A stretch of 64,000 bases of DNA, taken from contig NC_012491.1 in NCBI RefSeq assembly GCF_000010165.1, forward strand, positions 4,595,501 to 4,659,500. The letters are read 5' to 3'. The first letter of the stretch is position 1. Every line of letters begins with the position of its first letter. Made by a program: the position numbers and the translations under genes. This stretch comes from Brevibacillus brevis NBRC 100599. Lineage in GTDB: Bacteria; Bacillota; Bacilli; Brevibacillales; Brevibacillaceae. Below the pieces are notes generated by a model, which had not been told where the DNA came from, did not search any database, and was given only the letters and a program-made list of their open reading frames with translations. Of the stretch, positions 35,379 to 44,400 are shown in pieces.

Positions 35379-36242
35379 ATGAATCAGCAAACGCGTTTGC
35401 AGGCACTGTCTACTTTTTTGAAAGCGCAACGCGCCAAAATTTTACCACAATCGGTCGGGCTGGCCCCTGGGACACGTAGAAGAACACCTGGGCTACGAAG
35501 AGAAGAAGTGGCTCAACTCGCGGGGGTTAGCTCCACCTGGTATACATGGCTGGAACAAGGCCGCGATATCAAGGTCTCGCCTTCTGTTCTGGATGCGGTA
35601 GCAAGAGCCTTGCAGCTTACCGTCGATGAGCACAAATATTTGTATGCGCTGGCACTAGAGACGGGGTCTGGAGTCGGGCAAAGCCCGCAAAAAGATGAAC
35701 CGCCGCAGATCAATCCAGCCCTGAAACGAATCTTAAAAGAGTTGCGCTCGTGCCCAACCATCATTTCAGATCGGCGCAGTCATATTGTCGGCTGGAACGA
35801 GGCAGCTACACATGTCTTTCTTGATTTTGAACAAATCCCTTATGAAGAACGGAATTTAATCCGCCTCGTGTTTACGCGTAAGGAATTACGACGGCTGGCC
35901 GTCAACTGGGAGCATTTTGTCAGCGGCTTTCTCGCGATTTTTCGCGCCAATTACGGTCAGTATGTAGAGGACGAGTGGTACGAGCAGTTTTTAAGTGAGA
36001 TGCGGCAGGTTCATCCCGACTTTCACGACCTGTGGGAGCAGAGCCGCGTCAGCTCAGCCCCGGAGGTATTACTGGAATTCCGTCATGCGAAGGTAGGGAA
36101 AATGCTCTTTCATCTGACTTCGCTGCAAGTTTCCGGGAATGCGGATTTGCGGTGCAGCATTTACACACCTGACCCGAATTCTGCCACCGAGACAAAGCTG
36201 TGGCAACTGATTGATCGGCCGGTTTCTTCTTCGCAGCCGTGA
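35379..36242 (+). CDS. XRE-family regulator with MltR/MmyB-like ligand-binding domain
   Basis: 287 residues from ATG 35379, 6 bases after GGAGAG. N-terminal HTH (about residues 10-75): RRTPGLRREEVAQLAGVSSTWYTWLEQGR is the diagnostic stretch of HTH_31 proteins. The C-terminal domain (about 110-280) is MmyB-like: IISDRRSHIVGWNEAATHVFLDF and the Y-x-x-F / H-P-D-F signatures. A structure of one member holds a long-chain fatty acid in this domain, from general knowledge. Here it is divergent from a fabF gene and shares a dyad with it, so a fatty-acid-responsive switch is a reasonable guess. Confidence 0.85.
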   Translation: MNQQTRLQALSTFLKAQRAKILPQSVGLAPGTRRRTPGLRREEVAQLAGVSSTWYTWLEQGRDIKVSPSVLDAVARALQLTVDEHKYLYALALETGSGVGQSPQKDEPPQINPALKRILKELRSCPTIISDRRSHIVGWNEAATHVFLDFEQIPYEERNLIRLVFTRKELRRLAVNWEHFVSGFLAIFRANYGQYVEDEWYEQFLSEMRQVHPDFHDLWEQSRVSSAPEVLLEFRHAKVGKMLFHLTSLQVSGNADLRCSIYTPDPNSATETKLWQLIDRPVSSSQP

Positions 36243-36278
36243 CCGAAGGTCTTTGTGGTTTGAGTCAACATGGTGGAG

Positions 36279-36489
36279 GAGAAGAAAAAGCACAGTTCTA
36301 TTCGACTCTGACACGCCAGCTGGGGGATTGAGTGTCCGTCTACACTTCCAAAAGGGGACCGTCGAGCCAAAGCCACCCTACGGGCGGAAGTTTCTCAGAG
36401 AAGAAGTGTTCGACAAGCGTGGTCCCCTTTTGGAAGTTCCGACTGGGTAGGCGTTGTCAAGGTCTACGAGCCCTGTGCTTTTTCTTCTC
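36279..36489. repeat. 211-bp imperfect palindrome (structured RNA or MITE-like element)
   Basis: There are two nested perfect 17-bp inverted repeats. The outer arms are at 36279-36295 and 36473-36489 and the inner arms at 36344-36360 and 36421-36437. Between them further pairing is visible (TGACACGCC near 36309-36317 with GGCGTTGTCA near 36450-36459). No ORF, no clear target-site duplication and no recognised RNA family. It fills most of the 340-base gap between the regulator and cimA. Confidence 0.7.
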
Positions 36490-36540
36490 GCCAGCTTTGT
36501 TCGTTGATCGGTACCTTTTAAAACTTGCATACCAAAGGAA

Positions 36541-36572
36541 AACCAGCCTGATGGCATTTGCCCAGGCTGGTT
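36541..36572 (-). terminator. Intrinsic terminator of cimA
   Basis: A perfect 10-bp stem AACCAGCCTG/CAGGCTGGTT is followed on minus by TTCCTTT. Confidence 0.8.
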
Positions 36573-36579
36573 CCCTTTG

Positions 36580-38202
36580 TTAATGATTCACAATTCCTAC
36601 ACGCGTCCCGGAGGAAGCAAGGCTTCCGACTTCCTCGCAGCCTTCTTTCCACAGCAAGTAACGGATACTGTCTGCCAGCGCTTCCCAGCTCGCCTCGATG
36701 ACGTTGGTGGAAACGCCGACTGTGCTCCACTTTTCGCCGTTGCTCGAGGATTCGATGAGGACACGTACTTTTGCAGCAGTCGCGCCGTTTTCGTCCAAGA
36801 CACGCACCTTGTAATCTTCCAGCTGCATTTTTGCAATGCACGGGTAGTAGCTCTCCAATGCTTTTCGCATCGCATTGTCCAGCGCATTCACCGGACCATT
36901 GCCATCGGCAGCCGTATGGACAGACTCCCCGTTCACTCGCAGCTTCACGGTTGCCTCCGATGTGATCGATTGGATGGCTGCCTTTTCCAACATGATTTTG
37001 AAGGAGTCTAGCTTGAACAGGTTTTTTAGCTTGCCGGAGGCTTCCAGCAGCATCAGCGTGAGCGAAGCCTCTGCTCCCTCGTATTGATAGCCTTGGAATT
37101 CGCGCTCTTTGATGTGTGTAATGATTTCTCTCGCCTTTTCGCGATCCAGCGATAGATCGATCTCGAGCTCTTCCATTTTGGCGAGCAAATTGCTTTGTCC
37201 TGCGAGCTCTGAGACGAGTACGCGACGTTTGTTGCCGATATTTTCTGGCTCGATGTGCTCGTACGTTTTCGGATCGCGCATAACGGCGCTTACGTGAATA
37301 CCACCCTTGTGAGCAAACGCACTGTACCCGACAAACGGCTGGTTGTTCGGCATCGTCATGTTGGCAATTTCCGCTACATAGCGAGACAACTGTGTCAGCT
37401 CCTGCAATTGATCACTGCTCACACAATGATGGCCCAGCTTGAGCTGCAAATTCGGAACCACTGAGATCAGGTTGACGTTCCCGCAGCGCTCACCGATACC
37501 GTTAATCGTTCCTTGTACTTGCTGTGCGCCCGCCTGTATCGCAGCTAGTGCATTGGCAACTGCCACTCCGCTGTCATTATGCGGATGAATGCCTACAGGC
37601 GTCCGTAGATGGCCCACAGTCGTTTTGACAATATCATAAACTTCATGCGGCAGTGTCCCGCCGTTTGTATCACAGAGAACAATCCAGTCAGCCCCAGCCT
37701 CTTCTGCTGCTTCCAGCACCCGCAATGCGTAGCGTGGATTGGCCTTGTATCCATCGAAGAAATGCTCTGCCAAAAAGAGAGTCGTCAGTCCGTTTTCTTT
37801 TAAAAATGCGACCGAATCAGCGACCATGCGTACGTTTTCTTCCAACGTCGTCTTGAGAGCATCCGTAACGTGCAAGTCCCATGATTTCCCGAAGATCGCG
37901 GCTGCCGAGGCTCCACTTAAGATCAACGCTTGCAGATTGTCATCATCTGCCGCTGCTACATTCGGTCTACAGGTACTGCCAAAAGCCGTTACCTTTGCGT
38001 GCTGCAGCGAAATCTCCCGGATACGCTCAAAAAAAGCCATGTCCTTTGGATTGCTGCCCGGCCAACCGCCTTCAATAAAATCGATACCAAATTGATCCAG
38101 CCGCAGTGCGATCTTTATCTTGTCTTCTACCGACAGGCTGATCCCCTCTCCCTGCGTTCCATCTCGCAGGGTCGTATCATACAGATACACCTTGCTATTC
38201 AT
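36580..38202 (-). CDS. cimA: (R)-citramalate synthase
   Basis: 540 residues, the length of CimA. It condenses pyruvate with acetyl-CoA to citramalate, a threonine-independent route to 2-oxobutyrate and isoleucine. The DRE-TIM barrel begins YDTTLRDGTQGEGISLS. Metal site residues are in GIHPHNDSGVAVANALA and the G-x-GER motif is GTINGIGERCGNVNL. The C-terminal 150 residues form the LeuA-dimer regulatory domain for feedback control. Distinguished from LeuA by the longer length, TTLRDGTQGEG and the absence of leu genes nearby. Monocistronic with its own terminator. Confidence 0.85.
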   Translation of the reverse strand: MNSKVYLYDTTLRDGTQGEGISLSVEDKIKIALRLDQFGIDFIEGGWPGSNPKDMAFFERIREISLQHAKVTAFGSTCRPNVAAADDDNLQALILSGASAAAIFGKSWDLHVTDALKTTLEENVRMVADSVAFLKENGLTTLFLAEHFFDGYKANPRYALRVLEAAEEAGADWIVLCDTNGGTLPHEVYDIVKTTVGHLRTPVGIHPHNDSGVAVANALAAIQAGAQQVQGTINGIGERCGNVNLISVVPNLQLKLGHHCVSSDQLQELTQLSRYVAEIANMTMPNNQPFVGYSAFAHKGGIHVSAVMRDPKTYEHIEPENIGNKRRVLVSELAGQSNLLAKMEELEIDLSLDREKAREIITHIKEREFQGYQYEGAEASLTLMLLEASGKLKNLFKLDSFKIMLEKAAIQSITSEATVKLRVNGESVHTAADGNGPVNALDNAMRKALESYYPCIAKMQLEDYKVRVLDENGATAAKVRVLIESSSNGEKWSTVGVSTNVIEASWEALADSIRYLLWKEGCEEVGSLASSGTRVGIVNH

Positions 38203-38321
38203 GTTTCTTCTCCACCTGTTCTGTTATTTTTCTGAATAATCACATCATTCGAACCGTTAGAACGATTCCCAGTATACCACAGCCCAAATGGAAAGAAAAC
38301 GCGGGAAAATTGAGGTTTTTT

Positions 38322-39161
38322 CTATGTCCGTGGGGTGCGGACAAATGCGACAGTTTGCTTGATCGCAGCTTCCAACGGAGCCGATGTACCCGCAAACGGA
38401 TGACGCGTGTTAAATGTATGATCGCCGCCTTCTATCCAGTGCAGCTCGCTGTTTTTGGCAGCCTGATGAATTCTTTTTGCACCCTCTACCAGACGGACAT
38501 AATCTTTTTCTCCTGTGATGATGCACAGTGGTTGCTCCATCGTAGAAACCAATTCCAAAATATCGTATTGTTGGCGATTGTTGTCCACATCCTCGATCAC
38601 GACTCTGGTGATGGGCATGTCTTGACCGGTTCGTGCATTTGCTATGTATCCGACGCCTGTCTCTTCTATTTGTCTGCGCAGCTTCTCGTCGAACAAATCA
38701 ACATGAGCGATTCCGTTCCAAGTCACAATCCCTGCCACATGCGGGTTGTTTGCTCCGAATAAAATCGCGTCGCCGCCGCCCTTGCTGTGTCCCAATACAT
38801 ACAGCTTCGTTTTGTCCACGTAATCGGGTAACGGGAGCTTGCCTGACAAAATCCGTTCCGTCAATGCTTGCAAATCAGCCAGTTCGCGCGCGTATGTATT
38901 GCGCCCGAATTTCTCCAGCTCGTCGAACTCCATCAAGCTCTCCCCTACGCCATTACAGCTAAAATTAAAGCGGATCGTGGTAATGCCTTGCTTAGCCAGC
39001 TCATCGGCCACGTAGGGAAAGCTTCCCCAATCCTTGAAGCCTTTAAAGCCGTGGCAAAACAGCAGGAGTGGCTGTGCTGAGCCTGCCGATTCCTCCGAAT
39101 GAATGTCGCCACGCAGCGTTAACTCCTCGTCGAGTGCGATGGAAAAGGATTGTTTTTGCAT
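38322..39161 (-). CDS. Alpha/beta hydrolase
   Basis: 279 residues from ATG 39161, 8 bases after AGAGGTG. The oxyanion-hole segment is LLFCHGFKGFKDWGSFP and the nucleophile serine is in LGHSKGGGD. The acid is probably in ITGEKDYVR and the histidine in EGGDHTFN. The family contains dienelactone-hydrolase-like and peptidase-like esterases; the substrate is unknown. No signal peptide, so cytoplasmic. Single gene between cimA and the YheC/YheD gene. Confidence 0.8.
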   Translation of the reverse strand: MQKQSFSIALDEELTLRGDIHSEESAGSAQPLLLFCHGFKGFKDWGSFPYVADELAKQGITTIRFNFSCNGVGESLMEFDELEKFGRNTYARELADLQALTERILSGKLPLPDYVDKTKLYVLGHSKGGGDAILFGANNPHVAGIVTWNGIAHVDLFDEKLRRQIEETGVGYIANARTGQDMPITRVVIEDVDNNRQQYDILELVSTMEQPLCIITGEKDYVRLVEGAKRIHQAAKNSELHWIEGGDHTFNTRHPFAGTSAPLEAAIKQTVAFVRTPRT

Positions 39162-39263
39162 GTGCGTTTCACCTCTTGTGCATTTTTTTATTATTATGCC
39201 GTGTCCCCCTCTTAAAAGAAACGGAAATAACAAAAAAAGACCTTCCTCTATGGAAGATCCTCT

Positions 39264-40355
39264 TTAGTTAGCTGCATTGCTCTTATTAACAAGATACAAC
39301 GCATACTCCAACGGCCGTCGAACCGCCGTCGCATATCGCTTGTGCTGACGCATCTGCTTGAAAATTTCTCTCCCTGGCTTCGGATTGATTTCGATAATCC
39401 AAACCCTGCCATGAACATCAATCCCCAGGTCAAAGCCAAACTCCATCATCAGGCCGAAATGCTCTTCAATGCGTGTAACCGTCTTAATCGCGAGCTCCCT
39501 GCATTCCTGCACAATCCGCTCAGCCATTTCCTGACCAAATCGTGTGACCAAGAACGAAACAGCAGGCAAAGCTGTTCCTCCTCCATGCAAATTCGAGGTA
39601 GATGATTGGATCGGCCCAACCCGAATGCCCATCCCGGTCAAACACCATTGACCCTTCCCGTCCTTTTGCACAAGCATGCGAGCATCTACTGTTCGCTTGG
39701 GAACCAGTGACAATTGTAGCCCCTGTTGAAGAAAAAACTGCTCGTTTCCGCTCTTCTCATTCTTCATCCAATGCTCCAGCCGCTCGCACACCTCTGTGAG
39801 CGTCGCCAGTTTTTCACAGCTTTTGGCTTGCTGCTTGGTCCTGCCATGCAAAAGGTAACGACCTGCTCGTTTCTCCACACGCAGTATGCTTCTGCCACCT
39901 GTGCCGTTTGTCGGCTTGAGATAAACCAGACGATGATTGGCAAGCATGGTGGCAATCGTTTTTCTTTCGTAGGGGAGTGTTTCGGGAAGCCAGCGCTGTA
40001 GCTGTGGATCTTGTATCAAAATCTGATGAACGACATATTTGTTCGAGAAGCGATTATTCGCATAACGGAACCAGTTTTGCTTGCGAAATGGCAAATAGGC
40101 ACTATGCTTGGGCAATGGATAGTAGCGATAACGGTCGATGACGATATCGGGCCAGGGAAAAGTCTCTCGTCTCCACTTCTTGCCATCTGGTACAAAACCG
40201 TTGATCCGCTTTTCTGTAAAACGGACATCTTGTGGGCTAAACAAAAAAACCTCTGCCCCCATTTCTCTTCCTGCCTCTACCAGCCTTCGCAAATAGCCGG
40301 GCTCGACAAAGCCTGATTCTCCTCGGTAGGTCAGTACGCCTATCCGTTTTCTCAC
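39264..40355 (-). CDS. YheC/YheD-family endospore coat-associated ATP-grasp protein
   Basis: 363 residues from a GTG start at 40355, behind GGAGGGG; the frame stays open 63 codons further through non-coding sequence. Residues 1-80 form the YheC/D N-terminal domain starting RKRIGVLTYRGESGFVEPGYLRR (landmark). The rest is an ATP-grasp fold with LKPTNGTGGRSILRVEK and the metal-binding EFGFDLGIDVHGRVWIIEINPKPGRE. Family members are associated with the spore coat; a ligase-type reaction is assumed but none is known. One of the features indicating a spore former. Confidence 0.85.
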   Translation of the reverse strand: MRKRIGVLTYRGESGFVEPGYLRRLVEAGREMGAEVFLFSPQDVRFTEKRINGFVPDGKKWRRETFPWPDIVIDRYRYYPLPKHSAYLPFRKQNWFRYANNRFSNKYVVHQILIQDPQLQRWLPETLPYERKTIATMLANHRLVYLKPTNGTGGRSILRVEKRAGRYLLHGRTKQQAKSCEKLATLTEVCERLEHWMKNEKSGNEQFFLQQGLQLSLVPKRTVDARMLVQKDGKGQWCLTGMGIRVGPIQSSTSNLHGGGTALPAVSFLVTRFGQEMAERIVQECRELAIKTVTRIEEHFGLMMEFGFDLGIDVHGRVWIIEINPKPGREIFKQMRQHKRYATAVRRPLEYALYLVNKSNAAN

Positions 40356-40427
40356 CGAAAGGCCCCTCCCTCCCTTATTCGATTTTCTAGCTAGCCTCGT
40401 ATAGCTTATGGTTGAAAGCAAAAAAAA

Positions 40428-40456
40428 GCGCCTTTGTCCTATGTAGGCAAAAGCGC
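40428..40456 (-). terminator. Intrinsic terminator of the M20 amidohydrolase gene
   Basis: The stem GCGCTTTTG/CAAAGGCGC (one mismatch) is followed on minus by eight T. Confidence 0.85.
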
Positions 40457-40473
40457 ATCTTTCATGCGTTTTC

Positions 40474-41667
40474 TTATCGTTGCTGTGTTTCCAAATAGTG
40501 CAGCGCTGTTCGTCCCAAGAGCTCGCCTGCGATGAGCATGGCATCCTCGTCGATATCGAAGCGGGGATGGTGGTGGGGATATGTTGCCAGTTTTTCCGGA
40601 TTGCCTGCCCCTACGAACAAGTAAGCGCCGGGCACCTTTTCCAAATAGTACGAAAAGTCCTCGCCCCCCATCAACGGCTTCATCGACTCCACACGGCCAG
40701 CTCCAAACGCTGCAATGGCTGCTTCCCGTGCGATCGCTGTTTCCTTTTCATGGTTAATGACGGCTGGATATCCTCGCTCGTAGACAACTGTAGCGCTTCC
40801 TCCCATCATGGCAGCCGTCCCCTCCGCTATTTCTGTCAGGCGCTGCTCCGCACGATCGCGGACGTCTGGCAAAAAGGAGCGGACAGTCCCTGTCAAACGA
40901 CAGCTATCTGCGATGATGTTCGTACTGTCTCCGCCGTGGAACGTCCCCACGGTCACGACCACACTTTCTAACGGGCTAACGTTACGGCTGGCAATCGTTT
41001 GCAGATGACCGACGATTTGTGATCCGATCACAATAGAGTCGACGGTTTCTTCCGGAACAGCACCGTGTCCCCCTTTTCCTTTGATCTCAATGGAAAAGTC
41101 GTCCGTATTCGCCATGAGTGGACCCGCACTAATGAATACCTTTCCTACAGGGAACATCGACCAGAGATGAACGCCAAAGATCGCATCGACGCCCTCTACA
41201 GCACCATCCTGAACCATTTGGATAGCTCCGCCCGGATTTTCCTCCTCCGCATGCTGAAAAACAAAGCGAATTTCACCGGCAAACTGCTCACGATGAGCTG
41301 CCAAAACAGAAGCGAGTCCCAGTAGCTGAGAAGTGTGCGCATCATGCCCACACGCATGCATGACGCCAGGTACAGTCGATTTATACGGTACATCTTTTTG
41401 ATCTTGAATCGGCAGCGCGTCAAAATCTGCACGCAACCCGACGACCTTACCCGGGCGCCCACCGCGCAAAACGCCGATGACTCCCCTACCACCGACGCCT
41501 GTTCGAACCTCATCGAAGTGAAGTCCTCTCAATATTTCGGCAATAAGGGCTGGAGTCTTCTCCTCTTGAAAGGAAAGCTCGGGATGCTGGTGCAGATGAC
41601 GCCTCCAGCTAATGATTTGCGGCTCCATCTCTTTTAGCAGCTCTTTTAATTGTTCCTGTAAGACCAA
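40474..41667 (-). CDS. M20D amidohydrolase (N-acyl-amino acid / hippurate type)
   Basis: 397 residues from a TTG start at 41667, after GGGGGG. M20D metal ligands: C and H in MHACGHDAHTSQL, the glutamates in FQHAEEENPGG, H in GVHLWSMFPVG, and H near the C-terminus in GGEDFSYYLEKVPG. It opens with the family N-terminus RRHLHQHPELSFQEEKT. Members remove acyl groups from N-acetylated or N-benzoylated amino acids or diaminopimelate, or degrade indole-acetyl conjugates. The specific substrate cannot be assigned. It lies 71 bases downstream of a PHP phosphoesterase gene on the same strand. Confidence 0.85.
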   Translation of the reverse strand: MVLQEQLKELLKEMEPQIISWRRHLHQHPELSFQEEKTPALIAEILRGLHFDEVRTGVGGRGVIGVLRGGRPGKVVGLRADFDALPIQDQKDVPYKSTVPGVMHACGHDAHTSQLLGLASVLAAHREQFAGEIRFVFQHAEEENPGGAIQMVQDGAVEGVDAIFGVHLWSMFPVGKVFISAGPLMANTDDFSIEIKGKGGHGAVPEETVDSIVIGSQIVGHLQTIASRNVSPLESVVVTVGTFHGGDSTNIIADSCRLTGTVRSFLPDVRDRAEQRLTEIAEGTAAMMGGSATVVYERGYPAVINHEKETAIAREAAIAAFGAGRVESMKPLMGGEDFSYYLEKVPGAYLFVGAGNPEKLATYPHHHPRFDIDEDAMLIAGELLGRTALHYLETQQR

Positions 41668-41738
41668 GGTTCTTACCCCCCTAGATTCACTATTCTTGTC
41701 CCATCATAGCAGAATCATGGGTCAAATGGGGAGCTTAA

Positions 41739-42737
41739 CTAATCCAGAGCGAGCATGCTGCGTTTTCGTTTTTCAAAAACCGCAAAGCTCGTATAGCCTA
41801 CCCGTTTCAACTGCGCTCGAGCCTCGTCCAAATGCTGACCGACTTGATCAGGCGCAGTAGCGTTAGACGCCAAGGTGATGGGCACCTCATTCTGAAACAA
41901 AATTTCCAGAAAACGATAGCTGGGCGAAAATTCACGGAGCTGACTCGCCAAACCGTAGCCCGTATTGATTTCCGTCGCAATCCCCATACGTCCAAGAGCC
42001 CGGGCCACACGCTGATAATACGGCAATAGGGCAGTCTCATTCGGTCGCATACCAAACGCTTTGATGCCATCGATATGGGCGATCACATCGAATAATTGCG
42101 ATTCGATCGCCTGCTCCAGCTTATCAAAATAAAGGCTGTACAATCCGATTAGCTCCTGTCTTCCAAAGCGTTCTTGTGCACCCTGGATCGAATAGCCCCA
42201 GCCTTCCAGGAAATGCACGGCTCCTATGCACACATCCCAAGGATATTGATTGATGACATGCCGCAGTGTCTCTTCTCCACCCGAAAAATAATCCAATTCA
42301 ATCCCGACACGTAGCTCAATTCCATCCTCCGCCCAGCGAAGCCGCTCTTTTTGCAGGAAAACAACAAAGCTGTCCAGTGAATCGTTTGCGACCTGGCTTA
42401 GCCATTTGCGCTGCGCTGTCCCCAAACGATCAGAGCCGATGTGCACATGCTGTTCGTAGTACGACCGATACTCATGAAAGCGATATAAGTGCTCGACCAC
42501 GCAAACTTGCTGAATCCCAGCCTGTTTGGCACGTAATCGATACAATTCAAGCCAATCTCGTGAATACGGGCCTTGTTGTAGGCGTTCTGCCAACCCATTG
42601 GTCAGCATACTTGCCCATTTGCGGCTCCCCATCACTTCGGCATGCTCCACGTGGGGGCGCAATGATTCCGCTTGCTTGAGTAACCAGTCCAGCGAATACG
42701 GCCCTTCCTCCAGATGGACGTGAAAGTCTACCTTCAC
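41739..42737 (-). CDS. PHP-domain phosphoesterase, histidinol-phosphatase-like
   Basis: 332 residues; ATG behind GGAGG-like GTGATCGGGTG. The PHP metal site starts MKVDFHVHLEEGPYS, continues with CVVEHLYRFHE, GIELDYF and IGAVHFLEGW, and closes with DVIAHIDGIKAFG. The usual HisK signature is only partly kept: an insertion around residues 25-70 separates it from HisJ. No histidine genes are nearby, so the substrate could be another phosphoester. Probably transcribed with the M20 amidohydrolase. Confidence 0.75.
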   Translation of the reverse strand: MKVDFHVHLEEGPYSLDWLLKQAESLRPHVEHAEVMGSRKWASMLTNGLAERLQQGPYSRDWLELYRLRAKQAGIQQVCVVEHLYRFHEYRSYYEQHVHIGSDRLGTAQRKWLSQVANDSLDSFVVFLQKERLRWAEDGIELRVGIELDYFSGGEETLRHVINQYPWDVCIGAVHFLEGWGYSIQGAQERFGRQELIGLYSLYFDKLEQAIESQLFDVIAHIDGIKAFGMRPNETALLPYYQRVARALGRMGIATEINTGYGLASQLREFSPSYRFLEILFQNEVPITLASNATAPDQVGQHLDEARAQLKRVGYTSFAVFEKRKRSMLALD

Positions 42738-42847
42738 CCGATCACCTCCTTAGGTTCGTCCCTGCTATTTCCTATCGTTATATATGCGTTTGGTTCCATA
42801 CATATGTCGAGTATAACGACCTAGTAGAAGAGGTAAAAAAAGAACAA

Positions 42848-42875
42848 AAAAATGCCTCAGTACCGAGGCATTTTT
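42848..42875 (-). terminator. Intrinsic terminator of thyA-folA
   Basis: A perfect 11-bp stem AAAAATGCCTC/GAGGCATTTTT, 6 bases beyond the dihydrofolate reductase stop. Confidence 0.9.
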
Positions 42876-42880
42876 GTTTA

Positions 42881-43357
42881 TCAGCTATTTTTCCGCTCAT
42901 ACACGTAAAACGCATGCGGATGAACGTTCTTCTCATCCACGATACCCTCACGCTTGTCCACCAAGGTGTAAGCATCACGGTCCCATGCCGGGAAAAACGT
43001 ATCTCCCTCTGTTTCCAAATCGATCTCAGTAATGTACAAACGATCAACGACATCGAGGAACTGGCGATAAATTTCCGAGCCGCCAAAGATGATGACATCA
43101 CCCATGGCGAGAACTTCTTCCTTCGTATGAACGACATCTACACCTTCAGGATGAAAGTCCTGACTGCGCGTCAAAACGACATTTCTGCGGTTAGGCAGCG
43201 GCTTGCCGATCGATTCGAACGTTTTGCGTCCCATTACAATCGTTTTGCCTGTCGTTAATTCCTTCACATTTTTCAAGTCGGCAGGAAGGTGCCACGGCAT
43301 GTCGCCATCTTTTCCGATGACTTGGTTGCGGGCATAGGCAACAATCAGGCTGATCAT
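42881..43357 (-). CDS. folA: Dihydrofolate reductase
   Basis: 158 residues. NADPH-dependent reduction of dihydrofolate to tetrahydrofolate. Landmarks: [28 protein letters not shown] (substrate site, with D27-equivalent in PADLK), [18 protein letters not shown] and [14 protein letters not shown]. The length is normal for bacterial FolA. The ATG overlaps the thyA stop by 4 bases (ATGA), so the two enzymes of the thymidylate cycle are coupled. Confidence 0.95.
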   Translation of the reverse strand: MISLIVAYARNQVIGKDGDMPWHLPADLKNVKELTTGKTIVMGRKTFESIGKPLPNRRNVVLTRSQDFHPEGVDVVHTKEEVLAMGDVIIFGGSEIYRQFLDVVDRLYITEIDLETEGDTFFPAWDRDAYTLVDKREGIVDEKNVHPHAFYVYERKNS

Positions 43358-44148
43358 ACGGCCACCTCGCCTTTGATGTGCGGGTGGGATTCGTAGCCAA
43401 CGATTTCTATATCTTCGTATTTGAAGTCAAAAATCGAAGTCACATCTGGATTGAGCACGAGCTTTGGCAGTGGTTTCGGCTCGCGAGTGAGCTGTAGCTT
43501 GACCTGCTCGATATGGTTGAGATACAGATGAGCGTCTCCGATCGTATGAACAAAATCGCCCACTTCAAGCCCTGTGACATGCGCCACCATATGCGTCAAC
43601 AACGCGTAGGAAGCGATATTAAACGGCACACCCAAAAACGTGTCGCCACTGCGTTGATACAGCTGGCAGGACAGCTTGCCATTCGCTACGTAAAACTGGA
43701 ACAGCAGGTGACAAGGGGGCAATGCCATCTTGTCCAATTCAGCCGGATTCCACGCGCTAACGATCAAGCGGCGGGAGTCTGGATTGCGTTTGATCTCATC
43801 AATGACCCATTGAATCTGGTCCACTGTTTTGCCGTCTCGTCCAGTAAAAGAACGCCATTGACTTCCGTATACCGGGCCTAAATCTCCGTTTTCATCGGCC
43901 CATTCGTTCCAGATCCGCACACCATTTTCCTGTAAGTAGCGGACATTGGTATCGCCTGATAAAAACCAGAGCAATTCGTGGATGATCGATTTCATATGCA
44001 GCTTTTTCGTCGTGACCATAGGAAAGCCTTCACTCAGGTCAAAACGCATCTGATGCCCAAAAACACTGGTCGTTCCGGTGCCTGTCCGATCCTCTTTTAT
44101 GACACCCTCATCCAAAATGCGCTGGCACAAATCCAGGTATTGTTTCAT
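43354..44148 (-). CDS. thyA: Thymidylate synthase
   Basis: 264 residues from ATG 44148, 7 bases after AAGGAGAG. Methylates dUMP with methylene-tetrahydrofolate. The nucleophile C146 is in [12 protein letters not shown], the phosphate-binding arginine is in EDRTGTGT, and the substrate residues are in [15 protein letters not shown]. The length equals the short E. coli-type enzyme. It forms an operon with folA. An IS200/IS605 element has its right end 72 bases upstream of this start, so any thyA promoter must lie in those 72 bases or in the element. Confidence 0.95.
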   Translation of the reverse strand: MKQYLDLCQRILDEGVIKEDRTGTGTTSVFGHQMRFDLSEGFPMVTTKKLHMKSIIHELLWFLSGDTNVRYLQENGVRIWNEWADENGDLGPVYGSQWRSFTGRDGKTVDQIQWVIDEIKRNPDSRRLIVSAWNPAELDKMALPPCHLLFQFYVANGKLSCQLYQRSGDTFLGVPFNIASYALLTHMVAHVTGLEVGDFVHTIGDAHLYLNHIEQVKLQLTREPKPLPKLVLNPDVTSIFDFKYEDIEIVGYESHPHIKGEVAV

Positions 44149-44219
44149 CGTCCATCTCTCCTTCCATCTCATCTATTTTACCTGACCCAGACGAAAAGGA
44201 AAGATCGGAATGTCATGAT

Positions 44220-44400
44220 TTGACACTCCCCATGCCTAAAGGCGGGGGATTCTTGGGTAGTCACTCCTAACGGAGTGAATATTACCAAGCTATCCCTATG
44301 TGTCCCACAGTTTAGTTGACTATGCCAACAATCGAAGTCCTTCTTGCTCAATATTGATCGCAGCGTTTTGGTCACGATCATGTTGTACGCCACAGTGCGG
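44220..44400 (-). ncRNA. Predicted TnpB omega-RNA (right-end RNA)
   Basis: The TnpB-guide RNAs of this family derive from the 3' end of tnpB plus the right end. This span holds the hairpins TCACTCC/GGAGTGA (44261-44278) and the terminal right-end hairpin (44228-44248). The guide would be the host sequence just beyond 44220, read on minus from 44219 downward. Prediction by analogy; the 5' boundary is a guess. Confidence 0.4.

Noticed and set aside
36279..36489. 6S RNA as explanation for the long palindrome
   Set aside because: The long-rod outline is similar, but no consensus bubble sequence or promoter-like bulge could be matched by eye.
38203..38321. T-box or leucine-type leader upstream of cimA
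   Set aside because: No T-box sequence, specifier loop or attenuator hairpin was found.
40356..40544. 63-codon extension of the YheC/YheD gene
   Set aside because: It crosses the upstream terminator; GTG 40355 has GGAGGGG and matches the family start RKRIGVLTYRG.
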